Shown here: in pieces, positions 7,571-14,990 of the stretch
How the letters are laid out: each line of letters begins with the position of its first letter
Numbering within the stretch: the first letter of the stretch is position 1
Source: Aquipseudomonas guryensis
GTDB taxonomy: Bacteria; Pseudomonadota; Gammaproteobacteria; Pseudomonadales; Pseudomonadaceae
Reading direction: 5' to 3'
Length of the DNA stretch: 64,000 bases
Assembly (NCBI RefSeq): GCF_014164785.1
Contig: NZ_JACJFN010000003.1
Coordinates: forward strand, 674,210-738,209
The notes under the pieces: generated by a model
What the model was told of the DNA's origin: nothing
What the model saw: only the letters and a program-made list of their open reading frames with translations
Database searches by the model: none
Translations under genes and position numbers: made by a program

Positions 7571-8698
7571 ATGTCGAGCTTCGCCGAACTGCTGCAACAG
7601 GGGGCCTCGCAGGCCTGGCTGTACTTCCCCAGCGCCATCCTGCTGGGCGCCTTGCACGGCCTGGAACCTGGGCATTCAAAAACCATGATGGCGGCGTTTA
7701 TCGTGGCCATTCGCGGCACGGTGAAGCAGGCCGTTCTGCTGGGGCTTGCCGCAACGCTTTCGCACACCGCCGTGGTCTGGCTGGTGGCCATGGCCGGCAT
7801 GTACCTGGGGCAAAACCTGAATGCCGAAACCACCGAGCCGTACTTCCAGCTCGCGTCTGCCGCCATCATTATCAGCATCGCCCTGTGGATGCTCTGGCGC
7901 ACCTGGCGAGGCGAACAGATGTGGCGTTTCGAGGAGGGTGACGAGCATCAACATGAGCATCACAACCACGATGAAACCCACCGCATCGATACCGGGCACG
8001 GCCACATCGAGCTGTCGATCTTCGAGGCAGGCGTCCCTCCGCGCTGGCGGCTGAAGACCTTGACTGGCCATGCCTGGCCGGCTGCCGAAGTGAGCCTGCT
8101 GACGACCCGCGCCGATGGCCTGGCCCAGCAGTTTCGCTTCGTCGACCGCGGGGACTATCTGGAGTCAACGGACGAGATTGCCGAGCCCCACGAATTTACC
8201 GCGCGCCTGAGCCTGGGCCATACCGGTCACGCCCACGACTATGACCTGGAGTTCCGCGAGCACGGCCATGAGCATGCTCATGCCGAGTTGGAAGGCCTAG
8301 AGCTGTCGCTGGAAGGCTACCAGGATGCCCATGCGCTGGCGCATGCCAACGATATCCGCCAGCGTTTCAGCAACCGCAATGTCACCACCGGCCAGATCAT
8401 CCTGTTCGGCCTGACGGGCGGACTGATTCCCTGCCCGGCCGCGATCACCGTGCTGTTGCTCTGCCTGCAAGTGCAGGAAGTTGCCCTGGGGGCTGTGCTG
8501 GTACTGTGCTTCAGCATTGGCTTGGCCATCACCCTGGTCAGCGTGGGCGCTGCCGCCGCTATCGGCGCACGTCAGGCCTCCAATCGCTGGCCCTGGCTAG
8601 GTGCCGTGGCGCGACGCGCACCCTACCTGTCCAGCTTGCTGATCATCGGCGTGGGGGTTTACGTCGGTTTCCACGGCTGGATCGGCCTGAACGCCTAG
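7571..8698 (+). CDS. rcnA: nickel/cobalt efflux protein, NicO/RcnA family
   Basis: The 375-residue inner-membrane protein carries the RcnA signature HGLEPGHSKT at about residues 29-38 in the first hydrophobic block. Helices around 55-80 and 95-115 follow, then a large hydrophilic insert with two histidine clusters (about 124-140 and 217-239), and a second membrane half beginning GLIPCPAAITVLLL near 285. Such His-rich loops bind metal in nickel and cobalt exporters. The insert is longer than in E. coli RcnA. The gene starts 12 nt after the repressor and 3 nt before the next membrane gene, so it belongs to a metal-inducible operon. Confidence 0.85.
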   Translation: MSSFAELLQQGASQAWLYFPSAILLGALHGLEPGHSKTMMAAFIVAIRGTVKQAVLLGLAATLSHTAVVWLVAMAGMYLGQNLNAETTEPYFQLASAAIIISIALWMLWRTWRGEQMWRFEEGDEHQHEHHNHDETHRIDTGHGHIELSIFEAGVPPRWRLKTLTGHAWPAAEVSLLTTRADGLAQQFRFVDRGDYLESTDEIAEPHEFTARLSLGHTGHAHDYDLEFREHGHEHAHAELEGLELSLEGYQDAHALAHANDIRQRFSNRNVTTGQIILFGLTGGLIPCPAAITVLLLCLQVQEVALGAVLVLCFSIGLAITLVSVGAAAAIGARQASNRWPWLGAVARRAPYLSSLLIIGVGVYVGFHGWIGLNA

Positions 8699-8701
8699 CC
8701 G

Positions 8702-9142
8702 ATGTGGGAGTTATCCGGTTATTTCGGCCTGTTCCTCGCTGCCTTCGGCGCCGCCACGCTGCTGCCCATGCAATCGGAGGCGGTACTGGTCGGGTTGCTG
8801 CTGACCGACCGCTACGCGGCCTGGACACTGCTGGCGGTGGCCACCACGGGCAATGTGCTGGGTTCGGCACTGAACTGGCTGCTGGGCCGTTCCATCGAGC
8901 ATTACCGGCACAAGCGCTGGTTCCCCGTCAGCGAAGGCAAGCTGGAACAAGCCCAGCAGGCCTATCACCGCTTCGGGCGCTGGTCGCTACTGCTCAGCTG
9001 GGTGCCGATCATTGGTGATCCGCTTACCGTGATCGCCGGCGTCATGCGTGAACCCTTCTGGAGTTTTCTGTTGATCGTGACGCTGGCCAAGGCTACTCGC
9101 TATCTGCTGCTGGCTGCGCTGACATTGGGGTGGCTTGGATGA
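8702..9142 (+). CDS. YqaA/DedA-type inner-membrane protein
   Basis: The 146-residue protein has a hydrophobic N-terminus (YFGLFLAAFGAATLLPMQSEAVLVGLLL), a GNVLGSALNWLLGR segment and a C-terminal hydrophobic pair around GDPLTVIAGVMRE. These match the SNARE-associated (DedA/YqaA) family, whose larger members are undecaprenyl-phosphate or lipid flippases; the role of short YqaA proteins is unsettled. It starts 3 nt after the exporter and its stop overlaps the next start (ATGA), so the three are probably translated from one message. Confidence 0.75.
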   Translation: MWELSGYFGLFLAAFGAATLLPMQSEAVLVGLLLTDRYAAWTLLAVATTGNVLGSALNWLLGRSIEHYRHKRWFPVSEGKLEQAQQAYHRFGRWSLLLSWVPIIGDPLTVIAGVMREPFWSFLLIVTLAKATRYLLLAALTLGWLG

Positions 9143-9855
9143 GCCCACAGGCGCGCGACACCCACCTGGACCTGCTCAAGTGGCTGGCGATGCTGAGCAT
9201 GCTGCTGGATCACCTGCGCTACGTCTGGCCTGAAAGCGAATGGCTGTTCATCGTCGGGCGCCTGGCCTTTCCACTGTTCTGCCTGGGAATTGCAGCCAAC
9301 GTGGCGCGCTCGCAATCGGGGGTGCTGTACAGCGAAGACAACGCTCGCTACCTGGGCTGGATGGCGGCGTTTGCCGTGATCTCGGAGTTGCCCTATCGCC
9401 TGCTGTCCAGCGACAGCAGCACGCTCAACGTGATGCCCTCGCTGCTGCTGGGCCTGCTGATCGCCTGGGGCGCGCACCACCGCGGACGCGACGGCTTGGT
9501 GCTGGCTTTGACTGGCGTGACTGTCGCGGTGCTGATGCAGGAACGCCTGATGTACGGCGTTTTCGGCGCACTGCTGCCAGCAGCACTGCTCATGGCCATT
9601 CAGCGCCCCGGGCTTGCGTGGCTCTTGCCTGCCGCACTGTGCGTACTGGCCAACAGTCGCAACCGCTGGCTCGCGGAGTGGGGGTTGCAGCCCTACAGCT
9701 TGCTGATCGTGAGCACAGCGTTCCTCACCCCTCTGCTTGGGCTATGGCTGTTGCGTCGACCGGGCCGGCTCAAGATCTGGCCGGTCACGCGTTGGGGCTA
9801 TTGGTTCTACCCTGGCCATCTGGCGGCACTGTACCTGATCCGCTCACTCGGCTAA
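9139..9855 (+). CDS. TraX-family membrane protein
   Basis: This 238-residue protein has about seven hydrophobic segments and the TraX pattern: DLLKWLAMLSMLLDHLRYV at the start, GRLAFPLFC, an NVMPSLLLGLL segment and YPGHLAALYL at the end. In the F plasmid TraX acetylates pilin; many chromosomes carry TraX-like acyltransferases of unknown substrate. ATG 9139 overlaps the previous stop by four bases, with GGGG upstream, so translation is coupled. An in-frame GTG at 9130 is less likely. No other conjugation gene is nearby, so a conjugative role is unlikely. Confidence 0.75.
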   Translation: MSPQARDTHLDLLKWLAMLSMLLDHLRYVWPESEWLFIVGRLAFPLFCLGIAANVARSQSGVLYSEDNARYLGWMAAFAVISELPYRLLSSDSSTLNVMPSLLLGLLIAWGAHHRGRDGLVLALTGVTVAVLMQERLMYGVFGALLPAALLMAIQRPGLAWLLPAALCVLANSRNRWLAEWGLQPYSLLIVSTAFLTPLLGLWLLRRPGRLKIWPVTRWGYWFYPGHLAALYLIRSLG

Positions 9856-10004
9856 CGGCTGCCGCCACACATCGGTGGCGGTCAGCTGGGGCACAGAAAA
9901 ATCTATCCCCTCTGGGCCGACGAACCTGGCCCAGACTGAATACAATTTGCCCCCGAATAACCTGGGCCATGAAAATGGCTGCCTCGCTCAAGGAACTCGC
10001 CGCC

Positions 10005-10502
10005 ATGGCCTCCCCGGATAAACAGCAAAAACGTGCCCAGCGGGCCAAAGCCAAGGCCAAGCAGAACCGTTCGGGCAAAGCCAAAGCCAATGTCGTCCAT
10101 CCACTACTGGCTAATCCATTCATCAACGAGCCGTTCGATGATGTGGCAATCGACCTGAGCACCTTCGACTTCAAGGACATCGAAGAGAACGGTTTCGACC
10201 CGGCCGACTTCGACGATCTGTTCGAGGCGATGAAGGTTGGTGAAGGCATCAGCCTGCTGGCGATGTGCCTGGTGTTCCTGCAATACCCGGTGCTGGAACT
10301 GGTGGTCGCCGAGGAAGCGGAAGACGCAGCCACCGACTTCATGATGGGTCTGCTGATCACCTATCGCGCGCTCTTCCACGATGAAGACGAAGACACGGCC
10401 GTGGCGTGGATCGGCGGCAATTCCTTCCAGCAGGCCTACAACGAAGCATCGCTGATCCTGCAGAAGAAGCACGCGCGCGGCACTCCAGATACTCGCGCCT
10501 AG
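10005..10502 (+). CDS. hypothetical protein with basic N-terminus and acidic middle
   Basis: I do not recognise this 165-residue protein. Residues 4-28 are almost entirely Lys, Arg, Gln and Ala (DKQQKRAQRAKAKAKQ), like an RNA- or DNA-contacting tail. An acidic segment with repeated F-D pairs (DLSTFDFKDIEENGFDPADF) follows, then two hydrophobic helices around LLAMCLVFLQYPVLELVV and an HDEDEDTAVAW motif. It has no signal peptide. AAGGA lies 10 nt before ATG 10005; in-frame ATGs at 9969 and 9975 are alternatives. It stands alone, with about 150 nt on the left and 300 nt on the right before the neighbouring genes. Confidence 0.7.
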   Translation: MASPDKQQKRAQRAKAKAKQNRSGKAKANVVHPLLANPFINEPFDDVAIDLSTFDFKDIEENGFDPADFDDLFEAMKVGEGISLLAMCLVFLQYPVLELVVAEEAEDAATDFMMGLLITYRALFHDEDEDTAVAWIGGNSFQQAYNEASLILQKKHARGTPDTRA

Positions 10503-10806
10503 CCGCGCGCCGAGCCGCCACTGCTGGCAGGCCTATTCGGCCAGCCGCCGACCTGCAGCGAGCAAAGCCCTAGGCAATAGCTGCGGCGTGAAGGCGACGC
10601 TGTTGCTCAACGCGACACGGCCGCATGGCCACTCCAAACGTCAGCCCCCGTTCGCACCGCAGTGGCCAACCGCCAGCGTTTGCTGACGCACAGACCTGTC
10701 AGCCTTTGGCGCGCAGATTGGTGACATACCGCGCCAGTCGGACTCGCCTTGCGAGCCTCTGCGCAATCGTCGCCATGCGGCAGTTCCATCAGCTACAGGA
10801 GTCACC
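10503..10806. other. intergenic region before the DUF883 gene
   Basis: This 304-base GC-rich stretch has no supported gene and no terminator with a T run. It must carry the promoter of the DUF883 gene at 10807, but I could not assign clear -35/-10 boxes. Confidence 0.4.
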
Positions 10807-11202
10807 ATGCACAATCCAACCATCCCAGGAAATTCCGCCTCTAGTAGTCTCGACACCGGCATTGGCCCGATCGTCGCGGGCCCCATTGCACGAGGCGAGG
10901 CAAGCCCACCCACAGCCCATGCTGCACGCGATTTCCATAGTTTTCTGGCCGACATCGAGGAGCTGATCAAGGATGCCAACTCACTCACCGGCGATGACCA
11001 GGCCCAGGCCAAGTTCAAACTGAGTGCGCGGATCGCCACGGCCAAGGCCGCCGCCGAGGCTGGCGGTAACAGCCTTATGCAGCGCGCCCGGCAGACTGCC
11101 GCGGTAACCAATGGCTATGTGCGTGAGCAACCCTGGAAAGCCGTAGGCGCCGGGGCGGCGCTGGCGTTTCTGCTGGGTCGGGCCATCACCCGACGTGGCT
11201 GA
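10807..11202 (+). CDS. DUF883 (ElaB/YqjD-like) membrane-anchored stress protein
   Basis: The 131-residue protein has a variable Ser/Pro/Gly-rich first 40 residues, an amphipathic helical core (DFHSFLADIEELIKDANSL to TAAVTNGYVREQPWK) and a C-terminal anchor VGAGAALAFLLGRAITRRG. That C-terminus is typical of DUF883 proteins such as YqjD and ElaB, inner-membrane proteins that bind ribosomes in stationary phase in E. coli. CAGGAG precedes the ATG. The N-terminal extension is longer than in the E. coli relatives. Expression in stationary phase or stress is inferred from the family. Confidence 0.8.
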   Translation: MHNPTIPGNSASSSLDTGIGPIVAGPIARGEASPPTAHAARDFHSFLADIEELIKDANSLTGDDQAQAKFKLSARIATAKAAAEAGGNSLMQRARQTAAVTNGYVREQPWKAVGAGAALAFLLGRAITRRG

Positions 11203-11457
11203 AAGACCACCCATCAGTCGGTGTATTCGATCGCTGCAGACTTGCCCATTTCAGGCCTTCGCAGAGTCTGGCCCCCGGCAACAGTTGGTTAACCGGGGCC
11301 AAAGAATCGATCCATTTGATAAGCGCGATAGCGCACCGACTGGGCCTACGCCGAGTGTCATTTTTTCCTACCGGACACCCCGCAATCTTGCAGGACTCGC
11401 GACTTCAGCAGAGGTCACCCGGATTAGCCGCCGGCCCCACCGGCAAGGAGCATCGCT

Positions 11458-11919
11458 ATGAGCAATGACAACCTGGATAAAACCATCGACGTCCTCAACG
11501 ACCTGATCGAAACCAGCAAAGATGGCGAAGCTGGATTTCTCAGCTGCGCCGAGGATGTAAAGAGCCTGGAATTGAAAAGCCTGTTCAATGAGCGTGCGCG
11601 CGAATGTGCTGCAGCGGCCAAAGAGCTGCAAACCATGGTGCTCGGACTCGGCGGCGACCCGGAGGATGACACCAGCGTGTCAGGCGATCTTCACCGCCGT
11701 TGGGTCGACTTCAAGGCAATGGTCACCGGGCAGGACGAGAAGGCCGTACTCAATGAGTGCGAGCGCGGCGAGGACGTAGCCAAGAAGCGCTATTCGGAGG
11801 CCCTGGAAAACGAGTTGCCGCTCAATGTTCGCGAACTGGTCAAGCACCAGTATGCAAACGTGCTGCGCAATCATGATCAGGTCAAGGCACTGCGCAATAA
11901 CGCCGGCATGCGCGGCTAG
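11458..11919 (+). CDS. DUF2383 four-helix-bundle (PA2169-type) protein
   Basis: The 153-residue protein is predicted to be a soluble ferritin-like four-helix bundle: LDKTIDVLNDLIETSKDGEAGF at the start, ERARECAAAAKELQTMV, WVDFKAMVTGQDEKAVLNECERGED, and a last helix VRELVKHQYANVLRNHDQVKAL. These match DUF2383 proteins such as P. aeruginosa PA2169, seen with stress and biofilm genes; the function is not established. AAGGAG sits before the ATG. It stands 255 nt after the DUF883 gene, on the same strand, and is followed by a strong hairpin terminator. Confidence 0.8.
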   Translation: MSNDNLDKTIDVLNDLIETSKDGEAGFLSCAEDVKSLELKSLFNERARECAAAAKELQTMVLGLGGDPEDDTSVSGDLHRRWVDFKAMVTGQDEKAVLNECERGEDVAKKRYSEALENELPLNVRELVKHQYANVLRNHDQVKALRNNAGMRG

Positions 11920-11972
11920 GTTGAGCGCGTTCGCCCCCTAAAACCTGCCTAACGGCATAATGCTGCTCGTTT

Positions 11973-12016
11973 AAGAAAAACGCCGCGACATCCATTCGGA
12001 TCGCGGCGTTTTTCTT
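11973..12016. terminator. bidirectional terminator
   Basis: AAGAAAAACGCCGCGA (11973-11988) pairs perfectly with its complement at 12001-12016. The A and T tracts allow termination on both strands, serving the DUF2383 gene (plus) and oprC (minus). Confidence 0.85.
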
Positions 12017-12157
12017 GGCGGCACATGCAGCGGCCATGCAACGGAATAATGACTTTCCGCCAACACGGACAGTCCCCTCTCCCACTTGTGGGTAAGGGAG
12101 CAACGCGCTTAAGTGAACCGCATTACGCCATTCACCGTGCTTTTTAGCCGAACGCGA

Positions 12158-14338
12158 TCAGAAGCTCACATCGACCTTGGTCCACAAGGTGCGCCCCGGT
12201 TCCTTCAGCGCCTCGGGATCGCTGGCGGAGAAGCCGAATCCGGCGTTGCCCGCCAGGTTGACGTGCTCGCTGTAGTCCTTGTCGAACAGGTTGTCGACGC
12301 CGGCACTGAGCTTCACCTCCTCGCTCAGGCGATAGGCCCCGTTGAGCGAGAACACGGCGAAACCCGGGGTCTTCTGGTAGTCCTTGCCGACCACATTGCC
12401 CTGGTTGAGCGCCACGCGGTTCTGCGCCGCCACCACGCGCCACAAACCACCGGCGCTCCACTTTTCCTGCTCGTAGGTCAGGCCCAGGCGGGCTTCCAGT
12501 GGTGGCATCTGCGGCAGGGCATCGTCATCCGAACTGTTCTTTCCCCAGGCGTAGGCCAGGCTGGCATCGGTCTTCCAGTGGCTGTTCAGACGATACGCCG
12601 CGCCCAGTTCGCCGCCCATGATGCGTGCGTCGATATTGCTCGCCGTGGAGCGGGTATGCCCCGGCATCAGGCCCGGTCCATAGCTGAACAGGATGAAGTC
12701 GCGCACCTGACCGACATAGGCCGAGGCCCAGGCTTCGAGCTGCTCGTCCTGGTACTGCACGCCAAAATCCAGCTGGGTGGTCTTCTCCGGCTCCAGAAAT
12801 TCGATTGGCTGGATGAAACCGCTCGGGCCGGGGCTGGCGGAGAAGAACTCCCAGTAGTCGGGCATACGCTGGGCATGGCCGAGGCCGGCATAAACGGTGG
12901 CCGGTACGCCGGACAGATCGTGCTCATAGCGCAGGAAACCGCTGGGCAGGGTTTCATTGCGTGTGTCATCGGCGGTCGGATTGGTGCGCAGGTTCATGTT
13001 CATCGCACTGCCCAGGGTCTGCCGGTAGTCGGTGACCGAGGCGCGGTCGAGGCGCGCCCCGCCGATCCAGCGCTGGCTGCCACTGAGGTTCCAGGTCAGC
13101 TCGCTGAACAGGCCGTAACTGTGGAACACCGCATCCTTGTCCCAGGCGTACTGGTCGTAGTCGGTGTAGACGCCTGGCTGGCCCATCATGCCCATGCTGT
13201 AGGTAGAGGCCCGCTTGCGATGCTCGTTGCGCTGGGCATCGACACCGGTCACCAGCTCATGGTCGGCCCAGGTCCAGGTACCGGCCAGGCGACCACCGAT
13301 GGTGCGCCGGTCGACGTTGGAGGCCATGGGGTTGCGCATCATCACCATGGGGTCGGCCGGGTTGGGGCTGCGCAGGGTGAAGTTGTCCATCACGTGGTCG
13401 GCGTAGTTGTAGTAGAGCTGCCCTTCCAGGCCACTGAACACTTCGCCGATGTTGTTCTTCTCGACCCGCAGGTTGAGGCTCTCGCGCAGGAACTGGGTGC
13501 CATCCATGCCGCGCCCGGCATAGCGCGATTGGCCATCGCTACGACCGCCGGACAGCTCGACCAGGGTGTCCTCGTCCGGGGTCCAGCCGACCAGCAGGTC
13601 GCTGTTCCACTTGTCCCAGCGCGACGGCACGCTGTCGCCATCGCCATCCGCGTAGTCGTCGGCCTGGCTGCTGCCCGCCAGCAGGCGCAGGTAGCCCAGT
13701 GAGTTGCCAGCGGTGGCATCGATGCGCCGATCAAAGCGGCCGTTGGAACCGGCCAGCACACTGCCGTCGACACGCCCGCCCAGCTCGCTGAAACGCTCGG
13801 TGTCGCGCTCGAAGAGAATCGTCGCGGCCGAAGCCCCCGGCCCCCACAGCACGGTCTGCGGGCCCTTGATCACGGTCAGGCGGTCGTAGCTTTCCGGCGC
13901 GATGTAGGAGGTCGGTGCATCCATGCGATTGGGGCAGGCACCGAGCAGCACGCCACCGTTGCTGAGGATGTTCAGGCGCGAACCAAACATGCCGCGAAAC
14001 AGCGGATCACCATTGGCGCCGCCGCTGCGGGTCACGGCAAAACCGGGGATGGTCTTCAGGTAGTCGGCGCCATCGGCGGCCGGCACCGGCTGGCGCGGCT
14101 CCTTGGGATTGGTCACCACGGTTAGCGGCGAGCTTTGCTGCACGGCGGTGATCACCGTGGCATCGAGCTCGGTGAGTTGCAGCGGCGCCTCTGCCGGCGT
14201 TTCGGCCGCCAGCAGCGGAGCCGCCAGGGCCAGGCCACTGCACAGGGCCAAAGCCTGCTGCCAGCGCAGGCGTGGCGGGTTGAGAGCGAACGAAGAACAG
14301 CAGCCGGCAGCAGCCGACGAGGAAGGACGGTCAGTCAT
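12158..14338 (-). CDS. oprC: OprC, copper-binding TonB-dependent outer-membrane receptor
   Basis: The 726-residue precursor has a long signal region ending near residue 45 (AAPLLAA), a plug domain (about 60-190) and a beta-barrel ending in VDVSF, the aromatic C-terminus of outer-membrane proteins. Residues that bind copper in P. aeruginosa OprC are present with the same spacing: Cys135-x3-Met139 (ACPNRM) and His315-x-Met317 (DHVMDN). It should import copper with TonB-ExbBD energy. The start at 14338 has AGGA six nt upstream; the frame is open to 14356. A DUF2946 gene lies directly upstream on the same strand, as remembered from P. aeruginosa. Confidence 0.93.
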   Translation of the reverse strand: MTDRPSSSAAAGCCSSFALNPPRLRWQQALALCSGLALAAPLLAAETPAEAPLQLTELDATVITAVQQSSPLTVVTNPKEPRQPVPAADGADYLKTIPGFAVTRSGGANGDPLFRGMFGSRLNILSNGGVLLGACPNRMDAPTSYIAPESYDRLTVIKGPQTVLWGPGASAATILFERDTERFSELGGRVDGSVLAGSNGRFDRRIDATAGNSLGYLRLLAGSSQADDYADGDGDSVPSRWDKWNSDLLVGWTPDEDTLVELSGGRSDGQSRYAGRGMDGTQFLRESLNLRVEKNNIGEVFSGLEGQLYYNYADHVMDNFTLRSPNPADPMVMMRNPMASNVDRRTIGGRLAGTWTWADHELVTGVDAQRNEHRKRASTYSMGMMGQPGVYTDYDQYAWDKDAVFHSYGLFSELTWNLSGSQRWIGGARLDRASVTDYRQTLGSAMNMNLRTNPTADDTRNETLPSGFLRYEHDLSGVPATVYAGLGHAQRMPDYWEFFSASPGPSGFIQPIEFLEPEKTTQLDFGVQYQDEQLEAWASAYVGQVRDFILFSYGPGLMPGHTRSTASNIDARIMGGELGAAYRLNSHWKTDASLAYAWGKNSSDDDALPQMPPLEARLGLTYEQEKWSAGGLWRVVAAQNRVALNQGNVVGKDYQKTPGFAVFSLNGAYRLSEEVKLSAGVDNLFDKDYSEHVNLAGNAGFGFSASDPEALKEPGRTLWTKVDVSF

Positions 14339-14400
14339 GATGTTTCCTGAATGCAAAGACAGCAGGACGCCCCCATAGCGAGGGCGCAGATCGGCTGGAG

Positions 14401-14775
14401 TCAGGAAACGAGCGGTGGCGCGCGGTTAGGCGGCGCCACCAGGAACGGCGGGCTGAGCGCCAGCAGCTCGGCGAAGCGCGGGCGCTGCGGCGACGGCGCC
14501 ACCGCGGGAGGCGGTGGACTGAAGGGGAAGGACTGCAGGCTGGCCAGGTGCGCGCCGCACTGCATGCAGGGCAGTTGCTGACTGGCGGAGCTGTCGTCGC
14601 CCTGCTCGCTCAGTTGCCACTGCACCCCTTGGGATGTGCACAGCAACATGAAGCCATCGGCACTCATCAGCGGCATGGCCCACAGCGGCATGCTCACGCG
14701 CAGCAGCATGCCCACCAGGGCAAAGGCGTAGAGCCAATCGCGGAAACTGCGGCTGAGTGGGTTCAAGGACGACAT
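14401..14775 (-). CDS. DUF2946 family protein, copper-linked
   Basis: The 124-residue protein begins with a hydrophobic segment (WLYAFALVGMLLRVSMPLWAMPLM) that may act as signal or anchor, then a hydrophilic part with a CxxC motif (LPCMQCGAH) and a proline-rich tail (FPFSPPPPAVAPSP). DUF2946 genes often sit beside copper receptors, so a periplasmic metal-binding role is plausible. It precedes oprC by 62 nt and probably shares its transcript. The start is uncertain: ATG 14775 has AGG immediately before it, and the frame is open up to 14883. Confidence 0.7.
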   Translation of the reverse strand: MSSLNPLSRSFRDWLYAFALVGMLLRVSMPLWAMPLMSADGFMLLCTSQGVQWQLSEQGDDSSASQQLPCMQCGAHLASLQSFPFSPPPPAVAPSPQRPRFAELLALSPPFLVAPPNRAPPLVS

Positions 14776-14990
14776 CCTGCAAGGTCGGCGCATTCTAGCG
14801 AGAAGACCGTACAGCGCAGGAGGACACAGCGTCGCACCCGGTGCTATGTGCGCTAACGGACAGACCCACACCCGCCGCGCCACGCAGACTCATCAGAGCA
14901 ACGCCGTACCAGCCCTGCGCTGGCGTCTTCCCCCGCGTCGCCGCTGCCTGCGTCAGCCGCAAGCCGTCGTCGCGCCCTGCCAAGGACACC

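Noticed and set aside
9139..9855. TraX as a sign of a conjugative element
   Set aside because: No other transfer, relaxase or integrase gene is nearby, and the gene is translationally coupled to a metal-efflux operon.
9240..10004. Upstream extension of the 165-residue hypothetical protein overlapping the TraX gene
   Set aside because: The overlapping part is out of frame with a well-recognised TraX protein and looks like shadow sequence; internal ATG 10005 has a ribosome site.
12113..13702. Plus-strand frame of 529 codons opposite oprC
   Set aside because: The minus strand encodes a complete TonB receptor with signal peptide and copper ligands.
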